Shown: positions 18,002 through 26,219 of the stretch, piece by piece | How positions within the stretch are numbered: position 1 is the first letter of the stretch | Layout: every line of letters starts with the position of its first letter | From: Methanosarcina sp. MSH10X1 | Lineage (GTDB): Archaea; Halobacteriota; Methanosarcinia; Methanosarcinales; Methanosarcinaceae | Reading direction: 5' to 3' | NCBI RefSeq assembly: GCF_004099695.1 | Contig: NZ_SCHL01000013.1 | Span: 1-64,000 of the forward strand | DNA length: 64,000 nucleotides | Made by a program: the position numbers and the translations under genes | The notes under the pieces: generated by a model | The model's database searches: none | What the model was told of the DNA's origin: nothing | Seen by the model: the letters and a program-made list of their open reading frames with translations, nothing else

Positions 18002-18403
18002 TTATACTTGACTCGTTTGTATTGACTTCTCAAACAGGTCTAAAACATCAGATTTGGAGAATCCCGTTACTTCCGAAATCTCAATCAGATTTCCATTTGG
18101 AAATTTCATTACGACTTTTGCTCTCGGTCTGACATCCAACCACATTTTGACTAAATCAAATATGTGACCAACGCTTTTTATAGATAAACCAGAAGCTGAA
18201 AGAGTACTAAATAGTGTAATTAATCCAGCTCTCTCACCCTCCGCAGCCTTACAGGTTAAAGGTTCTATTGAGCCTTCCTCAATATTTTGTTTAATTGTGT
18301 TATAAAGAAAACAGCACTGCTTTTGCCAGTATTCACTCAACTCTTCTGCTTCTTCCGATTCCAGTAAAAGCTGAAATGAAGGTAATTCCGCATTCTCTTG
18401 CAT
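18002..18403 (-). CDS. Small partner of the caspase, possibly an EACC1-like effector-associated component
   Basis: 133 residues, soluble. The C-terminal half (VGHIFDLVKMWLDVRPRAKV, then VMKFPNGNLIEISEVTGFSK) follows a pattern of L-x3-W-L-x2-R, a V-rich strand, then P-x-G-x3-E-I-S. That resembles the EACC1 component reported beside caspase, trypsin and other effector genes in prokaryotic conflict systems. The match is by eye only. The N-terminal half holds two adjacent cysteines (QKQCCFLY). It is the first gene of the operon; GGGGT lies 5 bases before its ATG and the caspase gene starts 12 bases after its stop. It could be an adaptor or regulator of the caspase. Confidence 0.75.
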   Translation of the reverse strand: MQENAELPSFQLLLESEEAEELSEYWQKQCCFLYNTIKQNIEEGSIEPLTCKAAEGERAGLITLFSTLSASGLSIKSVGHIFDLVKMWLDVRPRAKVVMKFPNGNLIEISEVTGFSKSDVLDLFEKSIQTSQV

Positions 18404-18432
18404 CTTCTACCCCAACTTTTAACGCTCATACT

Positions 18433-18448
18433 TCATTTTTATATTAAG
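18433..18448 (-). promoter_or_regulatory. TATA box of the caspase operon
   Basis: On the minus strand TTAATATAAAAATG is centred about 37 bases before the ATG of the small partner gene, leaving a leader of about 12 bases that carries its GGGGT ribosome site. Confidence 0.5.
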
Positions 18449-18960
18449 CCCATCATGGATGTCTGCTATTATTGAAATCTCGTTTTTGAGTTCTTTTTTT
18501 ATTTACTCCCTGCGTAGGACAAAAAAATATTATACCATCGAAAAATGAAAAAAACTTAATCTACCTGCTAGAATAAAATGAGTCTTAAATTATGCTTATA
18601 ATTATATAATATGATTATCATTATTGAGAGTAGCAGAACCAAAACTACGGAAAAAAGGTAACTTAGAATTACAGTGGCGGTTTTTGGAGCGGGGTGAATA
18701 TGCATCAAATTCGGGAAGAACCAGTTAACTCTCGTTACTGGATAAAGCCTCTGGAGCCAATAAAAGGTACAATTCCCAGGTAAAATTCCCTGCCTTTTCC
18801 TGAAAACGAAAGTTACTGCATAAATTGCCTGGCAATTAGCTGGCTGAAACTATTTTTGGTGTTTCTTCTGCCAGCTTTTCAAATGCCGGGCTCATAGCTT
18901 GAATATTCTCCGATTATCTGCTATTCGGTACTACAACGTGTAGCGTGAGATTTATGCGCG
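18449..18960. other. Spacer with one doubtful 27-codon reading frame
   Basis: No convincing gene. A 27-codon frame at 18700-18783 (plus strand, starting MHQIREEP) sits directly behind GGGGTGA, a good ribosome site, but has no recognisable features. The plus-strand DNA around 18590-18640 is strongly AT-rich. Confidence 0.3.
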
Positions 18961-19755
18961 TCATCGCTTTTCTGTACCCTTTATATGCGGTTTTATAACC
19001 ATAAGTTTCTCAGGATACGCTATCATGCTCCGCTTGCAGATAAAAGATTCTTTCAGGTCGGCTCCCATCTGCTGTGCCAGTGCCGAAGGAATGCCCATAA
19101 TCATTAATTCAGGAGGCAGCCAGGGGTTTCCCGTAGGATCGACAGGCCCGACAAAAGCCGAATTTTTAGGCGCATTTTCTGCCATGCCAGCCGGGAAAGC
19201 GATCATAGTAGTGCAGGTAGGTCCTCCGGGAATCACGGTTTTAAAGAACGGATCAGAACTGCTGAACTGTGCCAGCCCGCATAGATTCCTGATCTGCTCG
19301 GCGCCTGCAAAGACAATAAAAGCCCTGACAATTTCAGGTGCAATTTCGTCAGTGCAGGGAGCAATAACCATGTATTTGCCATATGGGAGGATTTTTCCTG
19401 CTCGTTCTCTCTGCTCCTCGAACAGCTCAGGGGTCGCCTTTAAATGTTCGGCAGCGCCGCCACGGAAATCTGGCGCGCCCACAGTCACGAAGTACTTTAG
19501 TTTTGGATGCGGTTCTGCGAGCCCCATCCATAATAATCCGCCCGTGCAGCACTGTTCGTGGCCTGCCTCAACATAGAGGGAAGGCGTTGCTTCAAAAAAA
19601 GCGGAGATATAAACCGCCTTTGCTATACAGCGGTCTACAGTGTATGAAGGAATAGCTCCTTCGGGAATTTCGTCCGTCCCGTAAACACATAAGGGACGCA
19701 GTTTCAATCTACCGGCTTCTGTAAGTTTTTTTCCTAGCTCTTCAGGGCTTAACAT
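18961..19755 (-). CDS. DUF169-family protein
   Basis: 264 residues of the DUF169 family, common in methanogens and anaerobes and of unknown function. Recognised by the overall pattern, including the cysteine-containing EAGHEQCCTGG segment, the GGAAEHLKATPELFEEQR stretch and the central APCTDEIAPEIV. ATG 19755 is preferred to an upstream opening at 19785: GGTGGG lies 6 bases before it, and the extra ten residues are not typical. It lies 44 bases downstream of the flavoprotein gene and probably shares its transcript, hinting at a redox or cofactor-linked role. Confidence 0.8.
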   Translation of the reverse strand: MLSPEELGKKLTEAGRLKLRPLCVYGTDEIPEGAIPSYTVDRCIAKAVYISAFFEATPSLYVEAGHEQCCTGGLLWMGLAEPHPKLKYFVTVGAPDFRGGAAEHLKATPELFEEQRERAGKILPYGKYMVIAPCTDEIAPEIVRAFIVFAGAEQIRNLCGLAQFSSSDPFFKTVIPGGPTCTTMIAFPAGMAENAPKNSAFVGPVDPTGNPWLPPELMIMGIPSALAQQMGADLKESFICKRSMIAYPEKLMVIKPHIKGTEKR

Positions 19756-19799
19756 AACGTTCCCACCAGAAAAACTAACTGACAATTTTTCTCAAAGGC

Positions 19800-20471
19800 T
19801 TATTCTTTTAACCAGCCTTTTTCCATCCAGTAATCACAATTATGCATCCAGTGCTCTTTGTTTGCAAGGATCACGTATTTGAACCGCTCTTTCCAGGCTT
19901 CCTGTCTGGCTTGCTGTTCAGGGTAGGGTCTCTTCACTTTTATCGCTGTAACAAGATCTTTGCCCATTTCACGGGACTTTACAATAGCCGCTTCCATTGC
20001 CGAAGGACCTTCTGACATTGCGCAGCCCACTCCTCCTATGGTTTTGCCTCCGCACTGTACGATATAATTATCCATTATACCGAGTACAAAATCGATTTCG
20101 CCGCTACCTGCCGTTGTTAAGGAAAGGCTGTATTTTCCGTCAAAGAGCTGTTCGTGGATAACAAGCGGGCTTCTGTCGAACAGAGTTTTGAGCTGGGCTG
20201 TTACATTCGTTATGTAATTGGGGCTGCTCAAAACTATGCCGTCGGCAGCCAGTAACTTTTTCAGTACAGGCTCAAAGTCATCCTTTATTGTGCATACCCC
20301 CGTCTCATGACAGGAATTACATGCAGTGCAGTATTTGATCTTCATCTTTGCAATGTCGATTGATTCGGTTTCTGCTCCTGCATCTGCGGCTCCCTCCAGA
20401 ACGGCGTCCAGTAGTTTTAAAGTATTGCTCTGCTTGCCTCTCGGACTTGATTGTATCCCAACGATCTTCAT
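19800..20471 (-). CDS. Iron-sulfur flavoprotein (Isf family)
   Basis: 223 residues with a flavodoxin-like fold: MKIVGIQSSPRGKQSNTLKL is the FMN phosphate loop. The compact cluster motif C48-x2-C51-x2-C54-x5-C60 (YCTACNSCHETGVC) matches the 4Fe-4S site of the Methanosarcina Isf protein, a homodimeric electron carrier that can draw electrons from ferredoxin and reduce O2 or peroxide. The ALxxLFDRSP-like segment (QLKTLFDRSPLV) is family-typical. First gene of a likely two-gene unit with the DUF169 protein. Confidence 0.88.
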   Translation of the reverse strand: MKIVGIQSSPRGKQSNTLKLLDAVLEGAADAGAETESIDIAKMKIKYCTACNSCHETGVCTIKDDFEPVLKKLLAADGIVLSSPNYITNVTAQLKTLFDRSPLVIHEQLFDGKYSLSLTTAGSGEIDFVLGIMDNYIVQCGGKTIGGVGCAMSEGPSAMEAAIVKSREMGKDLVTAIKVKRPYPEQQARQEAWKERFKYVILANKEHWMHNCDYWMEKGWLKE

Positions 20472-20747
20472 AAGTTTCCTCTCGGTTTATTTTAAAAAGT
20501 TACAATACTGTATTTAACTGAAGCTTTATTATCCCTCTTATAACTTTTAAAGAGCTATGTTTGATATGAATGATTTTGGTAGTGGGGTTTTTCTATTTCC
20601 TGAATTCTCTCAGTAGTCCGAAGCGGCTTTAGAACTATGTATTAAGTACCGGGATACCTGAGTACCGGATTACAGGAGAATCTCTCACAGGAAAATTTGA
20701 ATATGTGTAAAGCATATAAGCTATAACAAAATTAGGGGTATGTAGTC

Positions 20748-20849
20748 GTGGCAAGAATTAAAAAAGTTATAAAATATCTAGTCTTAGGCAGTTTCGTTGG
20801 AATGATACTGATTTACCTTAAGTTTAAGAGAGTAAATGTGGAGGGATGA
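20748..20849 (+). CDS. 33-residue single-pass membrane protein
   Basis: GTG start followed by a basic segment (ARIKKVIKY), one hydrophobic helix (LVLGSFVGMILIYL) and a basic tail (KFKRVNVEG). AGGGGT lies 8 bases before the GTG. The positively charged ends around a single helix look like a real membrane microprotein, but length prevents certainty and no family is known to me. Confidence 0.45.
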   Translation: MARIKKVIKYLVLGSFVGMILIYLKFKRVNVEG

Positions 20850-21199
20850 ACTTAGAAAATTCTAACAATTTTTTGAATAACATTATTTTAATTCTTTTTT
20901 GTTTTAATTTTTTATGTTAAAGGAGATTTTTAATTCGTATATGCTTAAGGGTACCCTCTCCCTGTCTGATGCCGGCAAAGGATTATGAATAAATCCTTCA
21001 AGAAGTAGGAGTCACGGCTGATAATTATCCTTGAATGTCCCGAAGGAAAAATGACGGTTTTTTCTCCAGTTCTTACGATCTCTAATTCAAATAACCTCAA
21101 TTAGCATCTAACAGCATAAATATAGAAATATGCGGGATAAATTTTTAATAATCTTCGTCATATAACGACTGCTAATTATAAATACTATTTTTTTCTTTA

Positions 21200-21298
21200 T
21201 TGTACTCTACGTTGTAAGTCCGGGATCAAGTACAACTGGTAAGCTGAAAGCAAGTAACACTATTCCGGAATCAGCCCGGACTTGGAGTAATTTTTTAT
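21200..21298 (+). ncRNA. Candidate structured small RNA
   Basis: AAGTCCGGG (21216-21224) pairs perfectly with CCCGGACTT (21275-21283), and an outer helix TACTC (21203-21207) with GAGTA (21285-21289). An inner TTCCGGAA palindrome and a small GCT/AGC hairpin lie in the loop. A TATA-like AATTATAAATA is centred near 21178, and a run of six T follows at 21291-21296. It has no tRNA T-arm. No coding frame covers it. The T-run places transcription on the plus strand. Confidence 0.4.
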
Positions 21299-21421
21299 AG
21301 TTTCACATATTTATTTAACCCTTCCACTAGTAGTGGGGTTCTGTTGTGAGTTGAGAAGAATAAAGTGCATAACTGCATAATTATAGCTTAATTCACTGGA
21401 AAAACTGAGGTAGTTTAGGGA

Positions 21422-22876
21422 ATGAAAAAATACGATGTGATTGTTGTCGGGGCGGGCATTAGCGGGCTTCTGGCGGCGCTGACGCTCTCAAAGCATGGGA
21501 AAAAGGTCCTTGTTCTCGAAAAAAGACGGCATCTGGGTGGGAACTGCAACAGCTACATGGTAGACGGCTATCAGGTGGACACTGGAGCACATGCAATAAC
21601 CCATCTGGTTGAAGGCCCCCTTAAAAGACTGATGGATAACTATTTCGATTTTCTGCCTGTATTCGAGGATTACGGGCGCTACTATATCAGGACTGAAAAT
21701 GCTCTTATTAAGGTTCCTTCTAACCTGAAGGATTTCGTGACTTTTGATGTGCTTCCGAGAAAGGATAGAGTACTGCTTTCGCAAACCCTGACGAAGGCTT
21801 TTACTCTGTCTTCATTCGGAATAGATCTTTCTGACAAGTCAGTGTATGATTTCCTGCCAAAGGGTCTTTCAAAGGAAACCTATGATTTCGTGGATACAAT
21901 ATCAGCTTTCCTTTCAGGCAGGTCCATGAAAGAAACCTCTGCCCAGCGCGTCCTGTCAGGCAGCAGTTTTGTCAGGGACAGCATCACCCAGGAACAGTTT
22001 GATGCAATGATAGGGAAGCTGGAGCCGAAAAAACCCCAGTCTACAGAGTCTATCCTTGCCTCAATCCTTCCTTATCATCTCCACGCTTCCCTTCAGTCCA
22101 GGATGACCAGGGTCACCCAGCCCTTTACCTCTCTGGAAAGGCTTGCAACGAATGATGTAAATTACTCTCAGGGCTACCCCAGAAAGGGCTTAAAAGCCCT
22201 GCTCAATGCAATTCTTTATTCTCTGCCTGAGACCGTTGAAATCAAGACAGAATGTGAGGTTAAATCCATCCTTGCACAGGATGGAAAAATTTCCGGTGTA
22301 GAATCCGACGAAATTTACGTTTCTGATCTTGTTATTTACACAGGTTTTGCAACCGAACTTCCCAGGCTTATAAAAGACCTCCCACGGGAGTATGCGGAAG
22401 ATCTGGGAGGTATAGTCCATAGCAAAAGCCTTACTATCTGGCTTGGACTGGAGAGAGAGCTTCCCGAGTTTAATTATACAGGCTCGGAGATCTGGTTCAA
22501 GGACTTTGCCTACTGGGCAATGCCTATCAGTAACTATGACCCTTCGCTTGCCCCCAAGGACAAACAGCTTATAGGCTTTTCCTTTGTGATCGACGAAAAT
22601 AATAATGAGAAACAGGAGCTTAAAAGGGCCTATGAAATGATTCTCCGCGCACATCCGAATCTCGAAAAGCATATAGATATGAAACATGAACAGATTATGG
22701 TTCCGGAAAAAGCCGCAGTCACGATTAACGGGAAATTCGCAGATATTCGAACTCCTATCCGGAATCTCTATATAGCGGGAACGGATACGGATAAACGTAG
22801 TATGGGAATTACACGGGCTTCATACTCAATCATCGAGCTTTTAAAAATTCTTAATGAGGACGGAAACCTCCATTAA
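21422..22876 (+). CDS. FAD-dependent phytoene desaturase-like oxidoreductase
   Basis: 484 residues. The N-terminus has the FAD dinucleotide-binding signature VVGAGISGLLAALTLSKHGK ending in VLEKRRHLGGN; the C-terminal NLYIAGTDTDKRSMGITRAS is the second FAD contact of the CrtI/amine-oxidase fold. Relatives desaturate or isomerise carotenoids, or act on other isoprenoids; in Methanosarcina, which makes no typical carotenoids, the substrate is open. GAGGTA lies about 9 bases before the ATG. No prenyl-synthase gene lies beside it. Confidence 0.8.
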   Translation: MKKYDVIVVGAGISGLLAALTLSKHGKKVLVLEKRRHLGGNCNSYMVDGYQVDTGAHAITHLVEGPLKRLMDNYFDFLPVFEDYGRYYIRTENALIKVPSNLKDFVTFDVLPRKDRVLLSQTLTKAFTLSSFGIDLSDKSVYDFLPKGLSKETYDFVDTISAFLSGRSMKETSAQRVLSGSSFVRDSITQEQFDAMIGKLEPKKPQSTESILASILPYHLHASLQSRMTRVTQPFTSLERLATNDVNYSQGYPRKGLKALLNAILYSLPETVEIKTECEVKSILAQDGKISGVESDEIYVSDLVIYTGFATELPRLIKDLPREYAEDLGGIVHSKSLTIWLGLERELPEFNYTGSEIWFKDFAYWAMPISNYDPSLAPKDKQLIGFSFVIDENNNEKQELKRAYEMILRAHPNLEKHIDMKHEQIMVPEKAAVTINGKFADIRTPIRNLYIAGTDTDKRSMGITRASYSIIELLKILNEDGNLH

Positions 22877-22977
22877 AATATTGGCTTTATGTACGAGCAG
22901 GAGAGAAGGATCGGCTCCCGGTTAGAACTGAAAAGCAGATCAATATTCCACCGGAACTTCGGGCAGGAGGAGATAAA

Positions 22978-23244
22978 ATCAGCGGCATTTCAGCGTCGAA
23001 GGGAATTCTCAGCCTTACATCGGGGATAATAAGTGTACTTATTTCCCTTTCTTTCTGGCTTGGAGCAGGAAGCTTATTCTTAACCTCTTTCGCAATACCT
23101 TTTTCCATTCTCGGAATCATCCTTGCCAGATCCCGATTGAAAGAAGCCGAAGACTCGGTTGCGAAAGCAGGGCTTACAGCAAGCGTGTTTGGTTTTTTAC
23201 TTAACATTGCGTCCTTTATCTTTTTCCTCATCCTTTTCAGGTGA
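22978..23244 (+). CDS. Small DUF4190-like membrane protein with no AUG start
   Basis: 88 residues with three hydrophobic segments (GILSLTSGIISVLISLSFWL, LFLTSFAIPFSILGIILA, AGLTASVFGFLLNIASFIFF) and an R-S-R-L-K-E-A-E-D linker before the third, as in DUF4190-like proteins. The frame is open from a TGA at 22855-22857 but contains no ATG, GTG or TTG before the first membrane segment. AGGAGG at 22965-22970, a perfect ribosome site, stands 7 bases before ATC 22978. I read ATC as the initiator, or as a mutated ATG. The upstream open part (residues like NIPPELRAGGD) may be chance. The opposite-strand frame here is its shadow. Confidence 0.55.
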   Translation: MSGISASKGILSLTSGIISVLISLSFWLGAGSLFLTSFAIPFSILGIILARSRLKEAEDSVAKAGLTASVFGFLLNIASFIFFLILFR

Positions 23245-23329
23245 AGTCGGGGTTAAAAGAACTTTTTTCATTTTAATTTCCAATTTAATCTCTAATATTT
23301 TCCACACACTTTTATCTGATCTCTAGAAG

Positions 23330-23500
23330 ACTTACGCAAAGGCATCCGCAGGAAAGACCTTTCAGGAGTGCTACAACGTAGAGATCGTAACCCAACTGAC
23401 GAGTACATGAGGGTTTCAACGGAGCAAGAAAGAAGCTCGAAGAGCGCGGACTTATATTATGAGATCAAATTGAAACCCCTTTTGGAATAAAAACCGGTTA
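23330..23500 (+). pseudogene. Possible remnant of a winged-helix gene
   Basis: One frame reads GFNGARKKLEERGLIL, a stop, then DQIETPFGIKTGY and another stop. This resembles the recognition helix and wing of a winged-helix regulator. No start, no full domain; the rest of the 23245-23788 spacer shows no gene. Confidence 0.25.
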
Positions 23501-23788
23501 TTAAATATGGTGGCTTAAAAAAGCGGTACGCAGGCTGCTTACCTCGATCGTGCCCGGGCTTCCGGGCTCGCCCCTGTCATTTCTCTTCGATTCCCTGTCA
23601 TTTCTCTTCGATTTTTAACAGTTTACCAGGCTTTGACCTCATATTCCCATAGAAAACCCCGAAAATAAAAGTTTATAGAGTTAGTAATCTTTTTAAGCTT
23701 TTTTAATACCGGATGTACTCAGTCTAAAGATTTCCGGCTCTTTCCGATCTTCCTGCTAAGAAAAATTCCTTAACAGTGCTTTTTTCCC

Positions 23789-24730
23789 ATGATAAAGCTC
23801 ATATCCTCACATATCCATACTTACTTGAGAGAGAACCTGGGGGCGCGAAGGATTCTACCGCTCGACGAAAATGAAGCTCTGGAACTGGGGCTTACTCTGG
23901 TTGATGAAAAGAATGAAGCCGACATTAAAGAAGTCCTTAGCTACCTTTCCGAGCTTGCAATGAAATATGCAAAAGAAGGGCAGGAAAGCGACACAAAAAG
24001 ACTGATCGAGTATATTAAAGAGATAGGGAAAGCGGCGGCTATTGCCGGTCTTGAGCCGATAGTTGTCAATACGCTTCTGCTTCTTTCTCCGGTTGCCAGA
24101 GAGGCATGCAGAAATCACATGGCGAATGCTCTAGTGAGCATTGCACTTGCGTTCGGAGAAATCGGGAAAGCCGCAGCAGGACAAAAAATGGAGATTCCCG
24201 CAAAGATTGCAGCTTCCTGCCTTGGCGAGATGGGAAACACTGCAGCTTCCAAAAAAGGCAAAAAGGAAACTATTGCAATCATTTTCGCTCTTGGCGAAAT
24301 CGGAAAAAGCGTTACATGGCAGAGGTTAGGGGATGTCGCAAGCAGCACAGTAGCCCTTCTCGGAGAAACCGGAAAGGTCGCGGCAAGTCAGAAATTTGAG
24401 GACGCAGCGTTAAATGCCGAGCTATTGCTTCAGGAAATCGGAGCCGGAGCTATTGAGAAAGACCTGAGCGAAACTGTGGATATAAGTGTACGTTTTATCC
24501 GGGATATAGGAAAAACCGCAGACAGGCAGGGGCTTGATAGGGCTTTACTCCAGGCAGCTTATTCGCTTGAAACGATTAAATTCAATGCCGAGGATCGCTA
24601 CCTGATGAGCGCGTCTATAATAGCGGAAGTGGCTCTCCTGCAATTTGAAAAACTGGAAATTCAAAGACTGGAAGATAAACTGAATAGGATTTCCAGGGGA
24701 AAGAGGAGATCGCCAGGTACAGGGTTATGA
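23789..24730 (+). CDS. 23-residue-repeat alpha-solenoid protein, paralogue 1
   Basis: 313 residues, soluble, family not recognised. From about residue 51 to 280 it is ten consecutive repeats of exactly 23 residues without a gap, consensus G-E-I-G-K-x-A-A-x-Q-K-x-E-x3-x-A-x4-L. Examples are GEIGKAAAGQKMEIPAKI, GEMGNTAASKKGKKETI and GETGKVAASQKFEDAAL. Each unit would form two short helices, so the whole should be a rod or solenoid. A conserved head (LDENEALELGLTLVDEKNEAD) precedes the repeats and is shared by the three other copies nearby. The first twelve residues before this head are not conserved, so translation may start later. HEAT-like annotation would be misleading, as HEAT units are about 37-47 residues. 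Confidence 0.8.
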   Translation: MIKLISSHIHTYLRENLGARRILPLDENEALELGLTLVDEKNEADIKEVLSYLSELAMKYAKEGQESDTKRLIEYIKEIGKAAAIAGLEPIVVNTLLLLSPVAREACRNHMANALVSIALAFGEIGKAAAGQKMEIPAKIAASCLGEMGNTAASKKGKKETIAIIFALGEIGKSVTWQRLGDVASSTVALLGETGKVAASQKFEDAALNAELLLQEIGAGAIEKDLSETVDISVRFIRDIGKTADRQGLDRALLQAAYSLETIKFNAEDRYLMSASIIAEVALLQFEKLEIQRLEDKLNRISRGKRRSPGTGL

Positions 24731-24904
24731 ACTTTTCCACTCAGGTTAGTTTGTATTGTTGTTAAGTTAATCACTCAGTATCAGTTAAAATCACCAGGTA
24801 TTGAATCGAGATACCTGCCTTCCTTACAGGGGAAGAAGTGAAGGAAGAATTATCTGGCTTTAAGGTACCTTTCCCGAAATAAGAATTTTAGTGGGGTGTT
24901 CTGA

Positions 24905-25741
24905 ACGTCTATTTTAAACGAATCTGGGGCAACGGACCTCGGGCTGACTTCAGTTAAGGATAATGACGAACTTGGTGTGCTACGATCCATAGATTTCCTT
25001 ACGGAACGCGGAACCGAGTATATAAATAAGAAACTTGAGCCTGATGCGAAAAAGGCTGTCATCAGCATAAGGGATATAGGTAATGCGGCTGTTTTCCAGA
25101 AAATGGAAATTGGGGTTTTTTTATCGCTCTTTTCGCTTGGAAAGATGGCTGAAATCGCAAGAGAGCAGAAAATGACCGACACCGGCTTGAGCATCCTCTA
25201 CTCTCTGTGTGCGATCGGGAAAGCGGCAGTCGGGCAGAATATGGAGTCAGCGGTCAGGATTGCAGTTGGGTACCTTGGAGAAATTGCAAACTCCGCATCG
25301 CTTCAGAAAACTGAGAGAGAAGCTCTGGCTGCGGCTCTTGCCATAGGGTCCATAGGAAAAGAAACTTTCGGGCAGCAAAGCATCCATGTTCCGGAGAACG
25401 GAGGTTTTCTTCCTCCTAAGTCATATGTCCTCTTATCTCACCCTTACGGAAAAGAGGCAGTTATCCTTTCCGGAGAATTTCCGGGTATTTTAAGTTTGTT
25501 TATTCAGCAAGCAGGAGAAGCAGATCTCTCTCAGCATACTCCTGCCCTTTCCGATAATGAATCCTCTTACACGGATTTCAGTGACTTTGAAAATATAATC
25601 ATGAAAGCTGCCAACTCCCTGGGAACAATGATTTTCGAAGTCAAAGAAAGGTTTCTAATAAGCCATATGCTTATGACGAAACTTGCCCTTGACACTCTCA
25701 ATGGTTCGGAATATATACACGAAGCCGAATCTCTCGACTGA
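24905..25741 (+). CDS. 23-residue-repeat protein, paralogue 2, with ACG in place of the start codon
   Basis: 278 residues when read from ACG 24905. The head SILNESGATDLGLTSVKDND aligns with the heads of paralogues 1, 3 and 4, so the true start must be there, but the codon at the Met position is ACG; GGGGTG stands 6 bases before it. Otherwise translation would begin at GTG 24977, inside the head. At least five exact 23-residue units follow (RDIGNAAVFQKMEIGVF, GKMAEIAREQKMTDTG, CAIGKAAVGQNMESAV, GEIANSASLQKTEREAL types). They are then interrupted by about 70 unrelated residues (from IHVPENGGFLPPKS to SYTDFSDFE) before a final unit. Either a divergent family member with a non-AUG start or a gene in decay. 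Confidence 0.65.
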   Translation, partial: TSILNESGATDLGLTSVKDNDELGVLRSIDFLTERGTEYINKKLEPDAKKAVISIRDIGNAAVFQKMEIGVFLSLFSLGKMAEIAREQKMTDTGLSILYSLCAIGKAAVGQNMESAVRIAVGYLGEIANSASLQKTEREALAAALAIGSIGKETFGQQSIHVPENGGFLPPKSYVLLSHPYGKEAVILSGEFPGILSLFIQQAGEADLSQHTPALSDNESSYTDFSDFENIIMKAANSLGTMIFEVKERFLISHMLMTKLALDTLNGSEYIHEAESLD

Positions 25742-26219
25742 AAACTTCGAGAGGGCTGAATTGCCTCTCTTCCGAATAGTTCCGATCTGATTTTCAGTCC
25801 GGGAAATCTCCGGATTTCAGGATAGGCTGTTAAACTCAGAGCTCCGGATAAGTAAACTGTCAATTCTCGCACTGGCAGCCCTGACCTGCTTCAATGCATA
25901 ATCTAATAAAAGCATGCCAGGTAAAAGCTGCAAATTATAAAGCTGGGAACCGCTGGAAATGGTTTAATAAAGGTTTTTACTATTTTTGAATTTTAGCTGA
26001 TTATATAGTATAGATGACTGCATTTACAGAGCACTGGAAACAATGCTAATTCTAGCTAGCCCTAAAAATAATAAGATCATATGAAATTTAAGGTTTATTT
26101 TTCAGAATATGTATTTCAAAATGATTTTATTATCCCAAATTATTATTCTTACGCGTTGTTATAAAAGCAGGATTTATTCTTTGTCGGAATATCCTTATTA
26201 ATTAGGGGGCTAGTGGTTA
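25742..26219. other. Spacer upstream of the beta-helix/thioredoxin gene
   Basis: About 480 bases with no gene. TATA-like runs near 26000 and 26155 could serve the downstream gene. No repeat stands out. Confidence 0.3.

Noticed and set aside
18700-18783. 27-codon gene behind GGGGTGA
   Set aside because: The ribosome site is good, but the peptide is too short and featureless to call; mentioned only in the spacer description.
21200-21290. tRNA or tRNA-like gene
   Set aside because: Length and end helix are suggestive, but there is no T-arm GTTC motif, no cloverleaf and no anticodon arm.
22887-23231. Open frame on the minus strand, 114 codons
   Set aside because: It is the exact shadow of the plus-strand membrane protein, whose composition, hydrophobic segments and ribosome site are far better.
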